A stretch of 64,000 bases of DNA from CAYZZU01 sp964483105 (GTDB lineage: Bacteria > CG2-30-53-67). The position numbers were made by a program, and so were the translations under genes. Positions within the stretch are counted from its first letter, which is position 1. Every line of letters begins with the position of its first letter. Positions 8,653 through 17,578 of this stretch are shown piece after piece. The notes beneath the pieces are model-generated. The model made no database searches. It was not told where the DNA came from and saw nothing but the letters and a program-made list of their open reading frames with translations. The stretch lies in contig CAYZZU010000005.1 in assembly GCA_964483105.1 (NCBI GenBank), positions 41,912 through 105,911 of the forward strand. The letters are read 5' to 3'.

Positions 8653-9875
8653 GTCACGATCTATTCACCCTGCTTGCGATCGTCGCGGGAGGAGCCGCCA
8701 TTCCTCTGGTCGCCCGCCGGTACCAGATGCCCACGGCGGTGGTGGAGATTCTGTATGGTTCGGTCCTGTTTCACACGCTTCTTCATGAAAAACCGGCATG
8801 GCTCGATTTTTTACAGGAGGTGGGGTTTGTTTATTTGATGTTTACGGTTGGCATGGAACTCGATCTTCGGGTGCTCCTGAAAACCCCCCGCTGGAAATGG
8901 TTTCTGCTGAGCCCGTTGATCTCCTTTGTTTTTCTGCCGCTTTTCGCTTATCTGCTTGGGCTCCCCGCTTTTTTAGGAGTGGCGGTCTCCATGGTCTCCG
9001 CCGGAATCGCCATTCCCGTGCTCAAAGAGATGAATCTGAATCAAACCGATTTCGGGTTTTCGGCCATCGCCATGGCCCTGACCGGGGAGCTTCTTTCCAT
9101 TGCCGTCCTCACCGGGCTGGACCTGTACCATCGCAGCGGCCTTTCTCTCCTTTTTCTCATTGAGCTCTTGAAACTGACAGTTTTCCTCCTGGCCGCCGGT
9201 CTGGGACTGAAACTGATCTATCTGTTCGCCTGGTGGTATCCCGGGAAGGTCGAGCGAATCATGGAGAGCCAGGACCCGGTGGAAGAGGGCATCCGGTTTG
9301 TCCTCGCCATTGCCTTTGCCGGTGCCGTGCTGGCGGGTTTGGCCGGAGTGGACGCGATTCTCGGGGCCTTTATGGCCGGAACGATCTTTAATCATATCTT
9401 TACCTACAAAGGGGTATTCCATGAAAAGGTCGATGCCATCGGTTACGGTTTCCTGATTCCGCTTTTTTTTATCGGAATCGGCGCGGATTTCAACCCCTTG
9501 TTCTTGTTGGAACCGTTCAACGGGAAGATGGTCCTGATTCTTCTGGCTATGCTCCTCCCCGCGCATCTCTATCCAATCCTGCTGAACAAACCGCTGGGGT
9601 TCCGCTTCCGGGAGTCGTTGTCGGTATCTCTTCTGCTTTCGGCTCCTCTCACCCTTCTGATCGCCGCGGGCGAGATCGGCCTCCGCCTCGGTATGCTTTC
9701 GCCTTCGCAAAAGTCCGCGCTCGTGGCCAACGCGGTGATCGCCGGCCTCCTGTTTCCCTTCCTGTTCAGGAAGTGGGGCCTTCCAGATATTCACGGGCGC
9801 GCAGAACCGAATCGAGATCACCGCAAAGGGCGATCAGATCCTTCCGGTATAGACGGGTCTTGCCGTGGGGGATGA
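8649..9875 (+). CDS. CPA2-family cation:proton antiporter, membrane subunit
   Basis: An integral membrane protein (408 aa, roughly 11–12 hydrophobic segments) of the monovalent cation:proton antiporter-2 family. Family features include LMFTVGMELDL in the N-terminal half and DAILGAFMAGTIF with VDAIGYGFLIPLFFIGIGAD in the second half. Unlike KefB it lacks its own C-terminal TrkA-N domain, which the upstream gene supplies (4-base overlap). The last 35 or so residues, after FLFRKWG, are hydrophilic and read through 110 bases antisense to the neighbouring gene's end, so they are probably a run-on tail. Substrate (K+ or Na+) cannot be assigned. Confidence 0.88.
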   Translation: MSHDLFTLLAIVAGGAAIPLVARRYQMPTAVVEILYGSVLFHTLLHEKPAWLDFLQEVGFVYLMFTVGMELDLRVLLKTPRWKWFLLSPLISFVFLPLFAYLLGLPAFLGVAVSMVSAGIAIPVLKEMNLNQTDFGFSAIAMALTGELLSIAVLTGLDLYHRSGLSLLFLIELLKLTVFLLAAGLGLKLIYLFAWWYPGKVERIMESQDPVEEGIRFVLAIAFAGAVLAGLAGVDAILGAFMAGTIFNHIFTYKGVFHEKVDAIGYGFLIPLFFIGIGADFNPLFLLEPFNGKMVLILLAMLLPAHLYPILLNKPLGFRFRESLSVSLLLSAPLTLLIAAGEIGLRLGMLSPSQKSALVANAVIAGLLFPFLFRKWGLPDIHGRAEPNRDHRKGRSDPSGIDGSCRGG

Positions 9876-11643
9876 GCAGATCGTCGTTTCGCTTCACAAA
9901 GAGAATCAGGCTGTTTCCGGGAAGACGGATTTCTTCAAGGGGTTTTCCATGAATCGAGGGATTTCCGAGGGTGATTTCCTGGAACTCGTTTGCGGTGGCC
10001 TCCTGAACCAGGACATCGAAGATATTCGGACGAATGATCATGTTTTCCAGAGCCAGAGTGACCTGCCGCTTGAAATCCACGGTACGGATATCCATATCCC
10101 TGTATTGCCTCAGGGCGTCCGGATGGTTCAGTCTTGCGATAATCCGATCCACCTGAAAGAGATCACGGGCCAGAGAAGCGATCGTCAGATTCACTTCGTC
10201 TTCCCGGGTGGTGAGGATGAGGATATCCTCGGCGAAGATTCCGGTTAAGGCCAGAAAATCCGGATTGGTCCCATCACCGTACTGGACTCGAAACCCGAAC
10301 TGCATGGCTTTCTGGTAGGTCCGGATATCTTTTTCCAGGATCACGGTGGGAATTCCACGCTCCCGGAGACGGCGTGCCAGTTCCAGTCCGACCGTGCCGG
10401 CTCCGACAATCTGGATGAACCGGGTGGGCCGGATTTCAGTTTTCATCAGGTAGTTGAAAAGAACCGGGGAGGTCATACATGTAGACAGGGCCATGATGAT
10501 GATCGCCGAATTCAACGCGGGGCTGATTGCTCCCATCTCCAGACCGATTGCGGCCGCCGCTACGATCAGACTCAACCGCGCGGAAAGAAGAATACCGCCC
10601 GCGAGGGTTTCTCTCCAGTTGAATCGGACATAGAGCAGCAGACCGGACAGCAGATTGACCGCGTAAGCGGTCACGATCAACACGGGGATCAAGACCAGGC
10701 TGGCAGAAGACGCCGTCAGCGCATGCAGGTCAAAATTAACTCCGACCATGATAAAAAAGATCGGGATGAAAAACCCGTAACCGATCGCGTCCAGTTTGAG
10801 CTGCAGATTCGGAATCTCCCCTCTTGAGATCTTGGAGACCAGCGCGCCGGCCAGAAAGGCTCCGAGAATGACTTCGGCCCCGAGGCTTTGGGCGAAAACC
10901 ACAAAAATCAGCATCAGGGCGAAAACCCCGCGTACGCGGAGCTGGGAGGTGGCATGGGCCATGTCCACAAAAACTCTCCGGACAAGGGGAATTCCCTCCA
11001 GACGATTTTTGATCCAGTCCGCGACCAGAACGGCGAGAAAGAGAAGTCCGACAAGAAACAGCCTATGGTCCCATCCATGAGTGTAATAGATGAATCCCAT
11101 GGTCATCAGGACCACGGTAATCAGGTCCGCGAGCACTGAAGTCGCGAGAAGGATCTGACCGAAATCGCCCTCGATGGAGCCCTGTTCCTTGAGAATCATG
11201 AGCACAACTCCCAGGGAGGTTGTGGAGAGAATCAGTGTCATTAACCAGGCCTGGGAGGCCAAGCCTGTTTTCCAGAAAAACCATGCGGCGCATGTGGAAA
11301 TCAACAGTCGAAGCAGAAATATGGAAATGCTCAGATACAGAGGTTCACTGAAACAACGCCGGAGGGACCAGCCGCTGCTTGTGATCTTACGGGGCCGCAT
11401 GAGATCGAAATCCAGTTCGATTCCTGAAAGGAACATGAGGTAGGCAAATCCGAAATGTGAAAGAAACGAAAGCCAGGGGCCATCCGGAATCAGATCCAAT
11501 CCGCTTTTCCCGATGACCATGCCGCAAAGGATTTCTCCGACCATAACCGGGATAAAAAGTTTTTTGAAAAAGGAGGTGAGGAGCGGAACCAGGAAGGCCA
11601 GGAGGGAGATCAGGAGAAGAGGGGTGAAAGAGATGGCTTCCAT
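9766..11643 (-). CDS. KefB-like CPA2 antiporter with TrkA-N and TrkA-C domains
   Basis: A complete 625-residue CPA2 protein. Residues 1–400 carry about 12 membrane segments with family motifs (LMFLSGIELDFD, EVILGAFLAGALV, LDAIGYGFFIPIFFIMVGV). Residues about 413–540 form a TrkA-N Rossmann domain (VGAGTVG, GDGTN), and the last about 75 residues a TrkA-C domain. Members exchange K+ or Na+ for protons, gated by nucleotide binding. It lies 10 bases downstream of the TauE-like gene, so they form a minus-strand operon. The 3' end overlaps the convergent antiporter by 110 bp. It is a paralogue of that protein in fused form. Confidence 0.9.
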   Translation of the reverse strand: MEAISFTPLLLISLLAFLVPLLTSFFKKLFIPVMVGEILCGMVIGKSGLDLIPDGPWLSFLSHFGFAYLMFLSGIELDFDLMRPRKITSSGWSLRRCFSEPLYLSISIFLLRLLISTCAAWFFWKTGLASQAWLMTLILSTTSLGVVLMILKEQGSIEGDFGQILLATSVLADLITVVLMTMGFIYYTHGWDHRLFLVGLLFLAVLVADWIKNRLEGIPLVRRVFVDMAHATSQLRVRGVFALMLIFVVFAQSLGAEVILGAFLAGALVSKISRGEIPNLQLKLDAIGYGFFIPIFFIMVGVNFDLHALTASSASLVLIPVLIVTAYAVNLLSGLLLYVRFNWRETLAGGILLSARLSLIVAAAAIGLEMGAISPALNSAIIIMALSTCMTSPVLFNYLMKTEIRPTRFIQIVGAGTVGLELARRLRERGIPTVILEKDIRTYQKAMQFGFRVQYGDGTNPDFLALTGIFAEDILILTTREDEVNLTIASLARDLFQVDRIIARLNHPDALRQYRDMDIRTVDFKRQVTLALENMIIRPNIFDVLVQEATANEFQEITLGNPSIHGKPLEEIRLPGNSLILFVKRNDDLLIPHGKTRLYRKDLIALCGDLDSVLRAREYLEGPTS

Positions 11644-11653
11644 ACAATCCTCA

Positions 11654-12415
11654 TCACAGGACCAGGACCTTACGGGTCAAAAAAACAATCGCGAGAAGGA
11701 TGACGATGCCGAGCGTTTTCTGCAGGGTCCGTGGAGAAAAACGGGAAGCACCCAGGAAGGATCCCAGTGCCCCTCCGATCAGTACCGCGACGATCAGGGG
11801 AAGAAACCGGTTCAGGTCGATCACATGGTGTTGAAGGCGGGCCAGAAGGCCCGACAGGGAATTGATCCAGATGAAGATCGCGCCGGCGGCGGCGGCTTCT
11901 TTCTCCGTTCCCAGACCGAAGATGATGATACATGGGACCAGATAGATCCCACCGCCGATCCCGACAATTCCGGCCACCAGCCCGAGGATGGAACCGATCA
12001 GGAGGCAGGCCGCGATGCAGCCCTTCCTGCCGAAAGTAATCTTCAGACTTGTGTTTCTGAAGAGATAGATCCGAAGTGCGACAAAAACGAGCGTGATCAG
12101 CAGGATCCAGTAGAAGAGCTGCTTCGGCACTTTCAGCGATCCGCCGAGGTACGACATCGGGATCGATGAAACCAGGAAGGGAGTGATCAGCTCGAATCTT
12201 GCGTGCCGATTTCGGATAAAATGGAAACTTCCGATGGAGGTAACCAGCAGGTTCAATGTCAGGGAGATCGTGGGAATCGCCAGCGGATCGATTCCGCAAA
12301 GGGCCATCAGGGCCGTATAGGAGGATCCCCCTCCAAGCCCCACCGAAGAATACAGGAAGGCCACAATCAAAAACAAGGTCGCCAGCAGTTCGATTGAGAT
12401 GCCCCATTTTTCCAT
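11654..12415 (-). CDS. TauE/SafE-family permease (sulfite exporter-like)
   Basis: An integral membrane protein of 253 residues with about eight hydrophobic segments. Glycine-rich motifs sit at both repeats (VGLGGGSSYTALM near residue 26 and GIVGIGGGIYLVP near the middle), the hallmark of the TauE/SafE (UPF0721) family. These proteins move small sulfur-containing or organic anions such as sulfite or sulfoacetate; the substrate here is unknown. It is the first gene of a minus-strand pair with the KefB-like antiporter. The ribosome-binding site is weak (GGAG about 12 bases upstream). Confidence 0.85.
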   Translation of the reverse strand: MEKWGISIELLATLFLIVAFLYSSVGLGGGSSYTALMALCGIDPLAIPTISLTLNLLVTSIGSFHFIRNRHARFELITPFLVSSIPMSYLGGSLKVPKQLFYWILLITLVFVALRIYLFRNTSLKITFGRKGCIAACLLIGSILGLVAGIVGIGGGIYLVPCIIIFGLGTEKEAAAAGAIFIWINSLSGLLARLQHHVIDLNRFLPLIVAVLIGGALGSFLGASRFSPRTLQKTLGIVILLAIVFLTRKVLVL

Positions 12416-12506
12416 CAGAGATCAGGTCTCCATCCAAGGTGATCCGGTACGAGAGGGAATACTTGAATAATCTCCTTCATTGTAACAGACGCGGAAAATT
12501 TAGGTA

Positions 12507-12535
12507 AGCATACCTTTTCTCCAGACAATGATCAA
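12507..12535 (-). promoter_or_regulatory. Candidate promoter for the TauE–KefB operon
   Basis: On the minus strand, TTGATC (12530–12535), a 17-bp spacer and TATGCT (12507–12512) lie about 95 bases before the permease start. Both elements match the sigma-70 consensus moderately. Confidence 0.4.
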
Positions 12536-12572
12536 GCGTAAGGAATTCACGTGACTGAGTGCAAACAACTTG

Positions 12573-12600
12573 TTGACAAAAAAACAAAACATCCTATAAT
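12573..12600 (+). promoter_or_regulatory. Near-perfect sigma-70 promoter for tRNA-Leu and tig
   Basis: A fully consensus TTGACA (12573–12578), a 16-bp A-rich spacer and a fully consensus TATAAT (12595–12600). Transcription should start near 12607, about 90 bases before the tRNA. There is no obvious terminator between the tRNA and trigger factor, so the two may share a transcript. Confidence 0.85.
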
Positions 12601-12697
12601 TATCGGATTCTGCGTGAAGAGGTCTGCGGATTGGTTTTCTTCAGGGCGGCACGGGCTTTGCCGGTTCTGGTGTTTCATCGGCCTGTAGCGGATTCAC

Positions 12698-12783
12698 GCG
12701 AGAGTGGCGAAACGGGTATACGCACTAGATTTAGGATCTAGCCCGCCTTGCGGTTGGGGGTTCGAGTCCCCCCTCTCGCACCA
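12698..12783 (+). tRNA. tRNA-Leu (anticodon TAG)
   Basis: Acceptor arms GCGAGAG and CTCTCGC pair perfectly and the CCA end is encoded. The anticodon stem CTAGA/TCTAG encloses the loop TTTAGGA, giving anticodon TAG (reads CUA). A long class II variable arm (CCCGCCTTGCGGT region) and the T arm GGGGG-TTCGAGT-CCCCC are present. Confidence 0.97.
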
Positions 12784-12880
12784 GTTATCCCTTACGGATC
12801 GTCCGGAAAGGTTTTCGCGTCCCGTTTTTTCAGACTGTTTCCCAGGCGGAGTGTTTTTGAATGTTGAGAGAAAGGAATTC

Positions 12881-14224
12881 ATGATGGTGGGGCAAAAGCA
12901 AAGTCAAATGAAATTCGACGTGGAGGAGCCGAGTCGAACCCAGAGAATCCTGAAGGTTGAGGTCCCGGCGGAAGAAATCGAACAGAATTTTCAGAAGAGC
13001 TACAGGATGTTTCAGAAGAAGAGCAAAATTCCCGGCTTCCGACCCGGCAGAGCGCCGGTTTCGGTGATTCGAAGACGTTTCGGTGAGGAGATCCGGGCGG
13101 ACCTTCTTCAACGTCTTCTGGCGGACTACTTCGAACAGGCCTTGAGCGAAGCGTCCATCCAGCCGGTGGATTCCCCGATCATTCAGCAGATCTCCTTTCA
13201 GGAGGGACAGCCCTTTCTTTTCAATGCCAGGGTCTATGTGAAACCTGAATTCGAACTGAAGGATTATAAGGGAATCCCGCTTACGAAGAAGAAGATCGAG
13301 GTGACGGATGAAATGGTAGACCGGGTGCTGACGGAGATGCGGGAAGGGTTGGCTGAGCTTTCTTCTTATGAGGATGAAACCCATGCGGTGGAGAAGGGAG
13401 ATGTGATTGAAGCGGATTTCGAAGGAACAGTCGACGGTGAGGCGCTGGAGGGGGGGAAGGTGAGCAACCATTTGATCGAAGTGGGCGCCGGACGAATGCT
13501 GCCCGCTTTTGAAGAAGGCCTCCTCGGCATGAAGAAAGGAGAATCCAGGGAGATTCGCGCTACTTACCCCGAGGATTTCGATGTCAAACATCTGGCCGGC
13601 AAAGAGGGAGTTTTCCAGGTCACGCTGAATGATATCAAAATGAAGAAACTTCCCGAACTGGATGATGAATTCGCGAAAGACGTGGGAGAAAAATTTTCCA
13701 CACTGGACGAGTTGAAGGCGAGTATCCGGGAGAAAATGCTGGAGCGGCAGGAAAAAAAGCTCCGGGAAGAACTCCACCTCCAATTGATGGATGAACTGCT
13801 CGATCGAAATCCGATCGAAGAATATCCGGAAGTAATGGTGGAACGTCAGAAGGCGTCCCTGAGAAGAAGCATGGAGGAATCATACGAAAACCTGGAGGGG
13901 AAAGAGGACTCGAAGAAGGAAATCGATCCGGAATTGGAAAAAAAGATCGAGGAGAAGGCCCGACGAGACGTGGGCTGGAGCCTGATTATGGAGCAGATTG
14001 TAGAGAAAGAAGGGATGACCGTTACGGCGGAGGAGGTCGAAACGGGCCTGGAAAAAAGTGCGTGGGAGGCCTCCATGTCCAAGGAGGTTTTGCGTGATCT
14101 TTATGTCAAGCAGATGGGGTCGCTGGAACCTTTCCGTCTGATGCTCCTGAACGAAAAGGTGCTTGACTTTTTGCTTGAAAATGCTAAGGTTACAGTAGAA
14201 GGGGGTGGCGAGGGCAACGCATAA
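12881..14224 (+). CDS. tig: Trigger factor, ribosome-associated chaperone
   Basis: Trigger factor binds the ribosome exit tunnel and shields nascent chains. The protein is 447 residues, the usual length. The N-terminal ribosome-binding domain carries the signature GFRPGRAP near residues 52–59. A FKBP-type prolyl isomerase domain follows (about 170–255, with VEKGDVIEADFEG), and a helical, charged C-terminal chaperone region completes it. The start at 12881 has AAAGGA upstream; a second ATG directly follows and may be used. The frame is open back through the tRNA, but starts there are implausible. It heads the tig–clpP–clpX cluster. Confidence 0.96.
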   Translation: MMVGQKQSQMKFDVEEPSRTQRILKVEVPAEEIEQNFQKSYRMFQKKSKIPGFRPGRAPVSVIRRRFGEEIRADLLQRLLADYFEQALSEASIQPVDSPIIQQISFQEGQPFLFNARVYVKPEFELKDYKGIPLTKKKIEVTDEMVDRVLTEMREGLAELSSYEDETHAVEKGDVIEADFEGTVDGEALEGGKVSNHLIEVGAGRMLPAFEEGLLGMKKGESREIRATYPEDFDVKHLAGKEGVFQVTLNDIKMKKLPELDDEFAKDVGEKFSTLDELKASIREKMLERQEKKLREELHLQLMDELLDRNPIEEYPEVMVERQKASLRRSMEESYENLEGKEDSKKEIDPELEKKIEEKARRDVGWSLIMEQIVEKEGMTVTAEEVETGLEKSAWEASMSKEVLRDLYVKQMGSLEPFRLMLLNEKVLDFLLENAKVTVEGGGEGNA

Positions 14225-14253
14225 AAGAACACCCGGGCGCCCCCTCTTTTTTT
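14201..14253 (+). terminator. Possible weak terminator after tig
   Basis: A G-rich segment (GGGGGTGGCG, 14201–14210) can pair partly with CGCCCCC (14238–14244), followed by a T-rich tract to 14253. The stem is imperfect and begins inside the tig coding region, so it may only pause transcription before clpP. Confidence 0.3.
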
Positions 14254-14347
14254 GATCCGGCCGGGAATATGCTGCCTCGAAAGAGCGCGCATTCCGCCGG
14301 ATGAAAGGGAAACGCCTCGGATCTATTTTCGAACAAGGAGCTCGTTC

Positions 14348-14968
14348 ATGACACTCATTCCCATGGTTGTGGAACAAACCGCTCGAGGGGAGCGAGCCTA
14401 CGACATTTACTCCCGTCTGCTTAAGGACCGGATTATATTTGTCGGGACTCCCATTGACGACCATATCTCCAATCTGATCATCGCTCAGCTTCTCTTCCTC
14501 GAGGCGGACGATCCGGACAAGGACATCAACCTCTACATCAATACCCCCGGAGGAGTGGTGACAGCCGGATTGGCGATTTATGACACCATGCAATACATCA
14601 AACCGCAGGTTTCCACCATCTGCATCGGGCAGGCCTCCAGCATGGGCGCGGTCTTGCTGGCCGCCGGGGAAACGGGAAAACGTTTCGCCCTCCCTCATGC
14701 GAGGGTGATGATCCATCAACCTCTGGGCGGATTCCAGGGGCAGGCATCGGATATCGAAATCCACGCCAAAGAGACTCTCAAGATCCGGACGACCCTGAAT
14801 GAAATTCTCGCAAGGCATACCGGTCAGCCGATCAAGAAGATCCAGAAGGACACGGACCGGGATTTTTTCATGTCCGGAGTAGAAGCCAGGGAGTACGGGC
14901 TGATTGACGAGGTGATTACCCAGCGTGGCGCAGGAATCAAAGTCGGCGGTGATGACAATGATGCTTAG
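14348..14968 (+). CDS. clpP: ATP-dependent Clp protease proteolytic subunit
   Basis: The barrel-forming serine peptidase that degrades proteins unfolded by ClpX. It has 206 residues, normal for the family. The catalytic triad is visible: Ser98 in GQASSMGA, His123 in MIHQPLGG and Asp172 in DTDRDFFMS. The start at 14348 follows AAGGAG at a good distance; earlier in-frame starts would add a non-homologous leader. It is followed nine bases later by clpX, so the protease and its unfoldase are made together, downstream of trigger factor. Confidence 0.97.
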   Translation: MTLIPMVVEQTARGERAYDIYSRLLKDRIIFVGTPIDDHISNLIIAQLLFLEADDPDKDINLYINTPGGVVTAGLAIYDTMQYIKPQVSTICIGQASSMGAVLLAAGETGKRFALPHARVMIHQPLGGFQGQASDIEIHAKETLKIRTTLNEILARHTGQPIKKIQKDTDRDFFMSGVEAREYGLIDEVITQRGAGIKVGGDDNDA

Positions 14969-14977
14969 GAGAACGGC

Positions 14978-16219
14978 ATGAAGAAAAGTGAACCATCCGG
15001 GATTCTACGGTGTTCTTTCTGTGGGAAAAGCCAGGAAGACGTCAGGAAACTGATTGCCGGCCATACGGTCTACATCTGTGACGAGTGCATCAACCTGTGC
15101 AACGAGATTATCGCAGAAGACAAACAGGTGGATCGAGTCGACAAGTTCCAGAAGATTCCCGAACCCCGTATGATCAAGAAGATCCTCGACGACTACGTGA
15201 TCGGCCAGGAACGTGCCAAGAAGGTGCTTTCCGTTGCGGTCCATAACCACTACAAACGGTTGGCGTCCAGGGTGGATCTCGGCGACGTGGAGATCCAGAA
15301 AAGCAACATTCTTCTCATCGGACCGACCGGATCGGGGAAGACTCTCCTCGCCCAGACTCTGGCCAGAATCCTCGATGTACCCTGTGCGATCGTTGACGCC
15401 ACAACCCTTACCGAAGCGGGGTATGTCGGGGAGGACGTGGAGAATATCATTCTGAAACTCCTGCAGAATGCTGATTACGATGTGGAACGGGCCCAGCAGG
15501 GAATCATCTATATCGATGAAATCGACAAAATTTCCCGGAAATCCGAAAACCCGTCGATTACCCGGGACGTATCCGGTGAAGGGGTACAGCAGGCTCTTTT
15601 GAAAATCATCGAGGGAACCACCGCCAATGTACCCCCCCAAGGAGGGCGGAAACATCCCCATCAGGAATTTCTGCAGGTGGACACGACAAACATCCTTTTT
15701 ATCTGCGGGGGGGCCTTTGTCGGTCTGGATAAACTGATTGAAAGAAGGATCGGAGAAAGGACCATGGGATTCGGCGCCGATGTGAGGAGTCGTCACTCCA
15801 AGTCGATCGGTGAGATTCTGGCCCGGGTGGAACCGGAGGACCTCCTGAAGAACGGAATGATTCCGGAATTCGTCGGTCGTCTCCCCGTGCTTGCGACCCT
15901 TGACGAACTGGATGAAGAGGCGCTGGTCCGGATCCTGACCGAACCGAAGAACGCCCTGGTGCAGCAATATAAGAAATTCTTCGAATTTGAAGGAGTCACC
16001 CTGAAATTCACCCAGGAGGCCCTGGTGACCGTAGCCCGGATCGCGCAGAAGCGGAAGACCGGGGCCCGGGGGTTGAAGGCGGTTCTGGAAAGTTCGATGC
16101 TTGACGTGATGTACGACATACCGTCCCAGGCCAATGTCAAGGAGTGCATCATCTCGGAGGAGGTCATCCTCGGGCGGGAGCAGCCGATCCTGATCTACGA
16201 ACAGAAGGAAAGCGCCTGA
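14978..16219 (+). CDS. clpX: ATP-dependent Clp protease ATP-binding subunit ClpX
   Basis: A hexameric AAA+ unfoldase that feeds substrates to ClpP. It has 413 residues. The N-terminal zinc-binding domain uses C12, C15, C34 and C37, with an extra C41. Walker A is GPTGSGKT at 115–122 and Walker B is IIYIDEIDKI. The pore loop region GYVGEDVE and the sensor motifs are intact. The start has AGGAG six bases upstream and lies just after clpP. In many deltaproteobacteria lon follows here; it does not in this window. Confidence 0.97.
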   Translation: MKKSEPSGILRCSFCGKSQEDVRKLIAGHTVYICDECINLCNEIIAEDKQVDRVDKFQKIPEPRMIKKILDDYVIGQERAKKVLSVAVHNHYKRLASRVDLGDVEIQKSNILLIGPTGSGKTLLAQTLARILDVPCAIVDATTLTEAGYVGEDVENIILKLLQNADYDVERAQQGIIYIDEIDKISRKSENPSITRDVSGEGVQQALLKIIEGTTANVPPQGGRKHPHQEFLQVDTTNILFICGGAFVGLDKLIERRIGERTMGFGADVRSRHSKSIGEILARVEPEDLLKNGMIPEFVGRLPVLATLDELDEEALVRILTEPKNALVQQYKKFFEFEGVTLKFTQEALVTVARIAQKRKTGARGLKAVLESSMLDVMYDIPSQANVKECIISEEVILGREQPILIYEQKESA

Positions 16220-16384
16220 TGTTCCGGGAACGACTCCTCCGGATTCCGGTTGATTAAACGAGTTTCACACGAAGGTGCCATCTCTTTATCCCATGCAGCG
16301 CGTTGAACCTCAATCCCGGGGAGTGTGGCGGGGTTCCCCCTCACGGCTGGAGGCAGACGTCGGCCAATCGATTCCAGAATCCTC

Positions 16385-16999
16385 ATGAAGATCCGCGCGG
16401 CGGAGTTTCTGACCTCCGCGATTTATCGAAAAGACTACCCGGATGTACGGTTACCGGAGATCGCCTTCGCCGGACGCTCCAATGTAGGCAAGTCCACGTT
16501 AATCAATTCTCTCCTGAACCGGAAACGACTGGTCAAGGTCAGTTCCACACCCGGGCGGACGCAGACGATCAATTTCTTCCGGATCAATCATACCTTTGAT
16601 TTTGTGGATCTTCCGGGTTACGGTTTCGCGAAAGTACCCAAGGCCGTACGGGACGGTTTCGGCCCCATGATGGAGCGGTATCTGGAAGGGAACCCCTATC
16701 TTGCCTGTGTGGTGCATATCCTGGATTTGCGCCACAGACCGGCCGATGCGGACCGGATGATGAGAGAGTATCTCCTCTTTTTCGGGATTCGGATATTGAC
16801 GGTCGCAACCAAATCGGATAAACTGCCCCGACGCAGGCAGATAGAACAGATCCATACTCTTCGGAAGACCATGATGATGGAAGAAACGGAGCCTCTGATC
16901 GCCTTTTCTGCCATCACCTCCGGTGGAAAGAAGGATATCTGGATGCATTTGAAAACGGCTCTGAAGGAACACTCACTCAAAACAGGAGACAAATCATGA
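16385..16999 (+). CDS. engB: Ribosome-biogenesis GTPase EngB/YsxC
   Basis: An essential-type small GTPase (204 aa) involved in large-subunit ribosome assembly. G1 is GRSNVGKS (residues 30–37), G3 is DLPGYG and G4 is TKSDK. The start at 16385 (MKIRAAEF) matches the family N-terminus; the ribosome-binding site is weak. It lies 165 bases after clpX and its stop overlaps the start of the cyclophilin gene, so the two are translationally coupled. Confidence 0.94.
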   Translation: MKIRAAEFLTSAIYRKDYPDVRLPEIAFAGRSNVGKSTLINSLLNRKRLVKVSSTPGRTQTINFFRINHTFDFVDLPGYGFAKVPKAVRDGFGPMMERYLEGNPYLACVVHILDLRHRPADADRMMREYLLFFGIRILTVATKSDKLPRRRQIEQIHTLRKTMMMEETEPLIAFSAITSGGKKDIWMHLKTALKEHSLKTGDKS

Positions 17000-17571
17000 T
17001 GCGGACTATCGTTCCGGCGCTTGCGAGCGCCTGCGTTCTTCTATTGCTGACCACGCGCTGCGCGACATCGGGAATCAAGCCGGGTGAACCCTTGGCGGTC
17101 CTGGAGACCGATTACGGGAAGATCGTGATCGCTTTCTATCCGGAGGACGCCCCGAATACCGTGGAGAATTTCAAGAAACTGGTGCGGAAGGGGTTCTATG
17201 ATGGCACCTATTTCCATCGTGTCATCCCCGGGTTCATGATCCAGGGAGGGGATCCCAATACCAAGGATCAGGATCGCAGAAACGACGGGATGGGCGGACC
17301 GGGCTACACGATTCCGGCGGAATTCAATCAACACCACCATGTACGCGGAACGGTTTCCATGGCAAGAAGCGCAGATCCGAACAGCGCGGGTTCGCAGTTT
17401 TTCATCTGTGTGGACAGGGCTCCCCACCTGGATGGTCAGTACACGGTCTTCGGCAGGGTCGTTGAGGGGATGGGGGTCGTGGACCGGATTGTCAGTGCAC
17501 CACGCGATCACAGAAACAACCCGATCCAGTCGATCCATATTCAGAAGGCCTACCTGTCATCGATGGAGTGA
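16996..17571 (+). CDS. Exported cyclophilin-type peptidyl-prolyl isomerase
   Basis: A cyclophilin (191 aa) with an N-terminal hydrophobic signal (residues about 5–20), so it is likely periplasmic; the cysteine after TTR is not a good lipobox. The isomerase domain starts near residue 33. Active-site features are FHRVIPGFMIQGGDP, GTVSMAR, SAGSQFFI and LDGQYTVFGRV. It catalyses proline cis-trans isomerisation during folding. The start codon overlaps the engB stop by four bases, with GGAG upstream. Confidence 0.93.
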   Translation: MMRTIVPALASACVLLLLTTRCATSGIKPGEPLAVLETDYGKIVIAFYPEDAPNTVENFKKLVRKGFYDGTYFHRVIPGFMIQGGDPNTKDQDRRNDGMGGPGYTIPAEFNQHHHVRGTVSMARSADPNSAGSQFFICVDRAPHLDGQYTVFGRVVEGMGVVDRIVSAPRDHRNNPIQSIHIQKAYLSSME

Positions 17572-17578
17572 TCAACGG

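Noticed and set aside
12704..12880. In-frame upstream extension of tig
   Set aside because: It begins inside tRNA-Leu, lacks a ribosome-binding site and adds residues not found in trigger factors.
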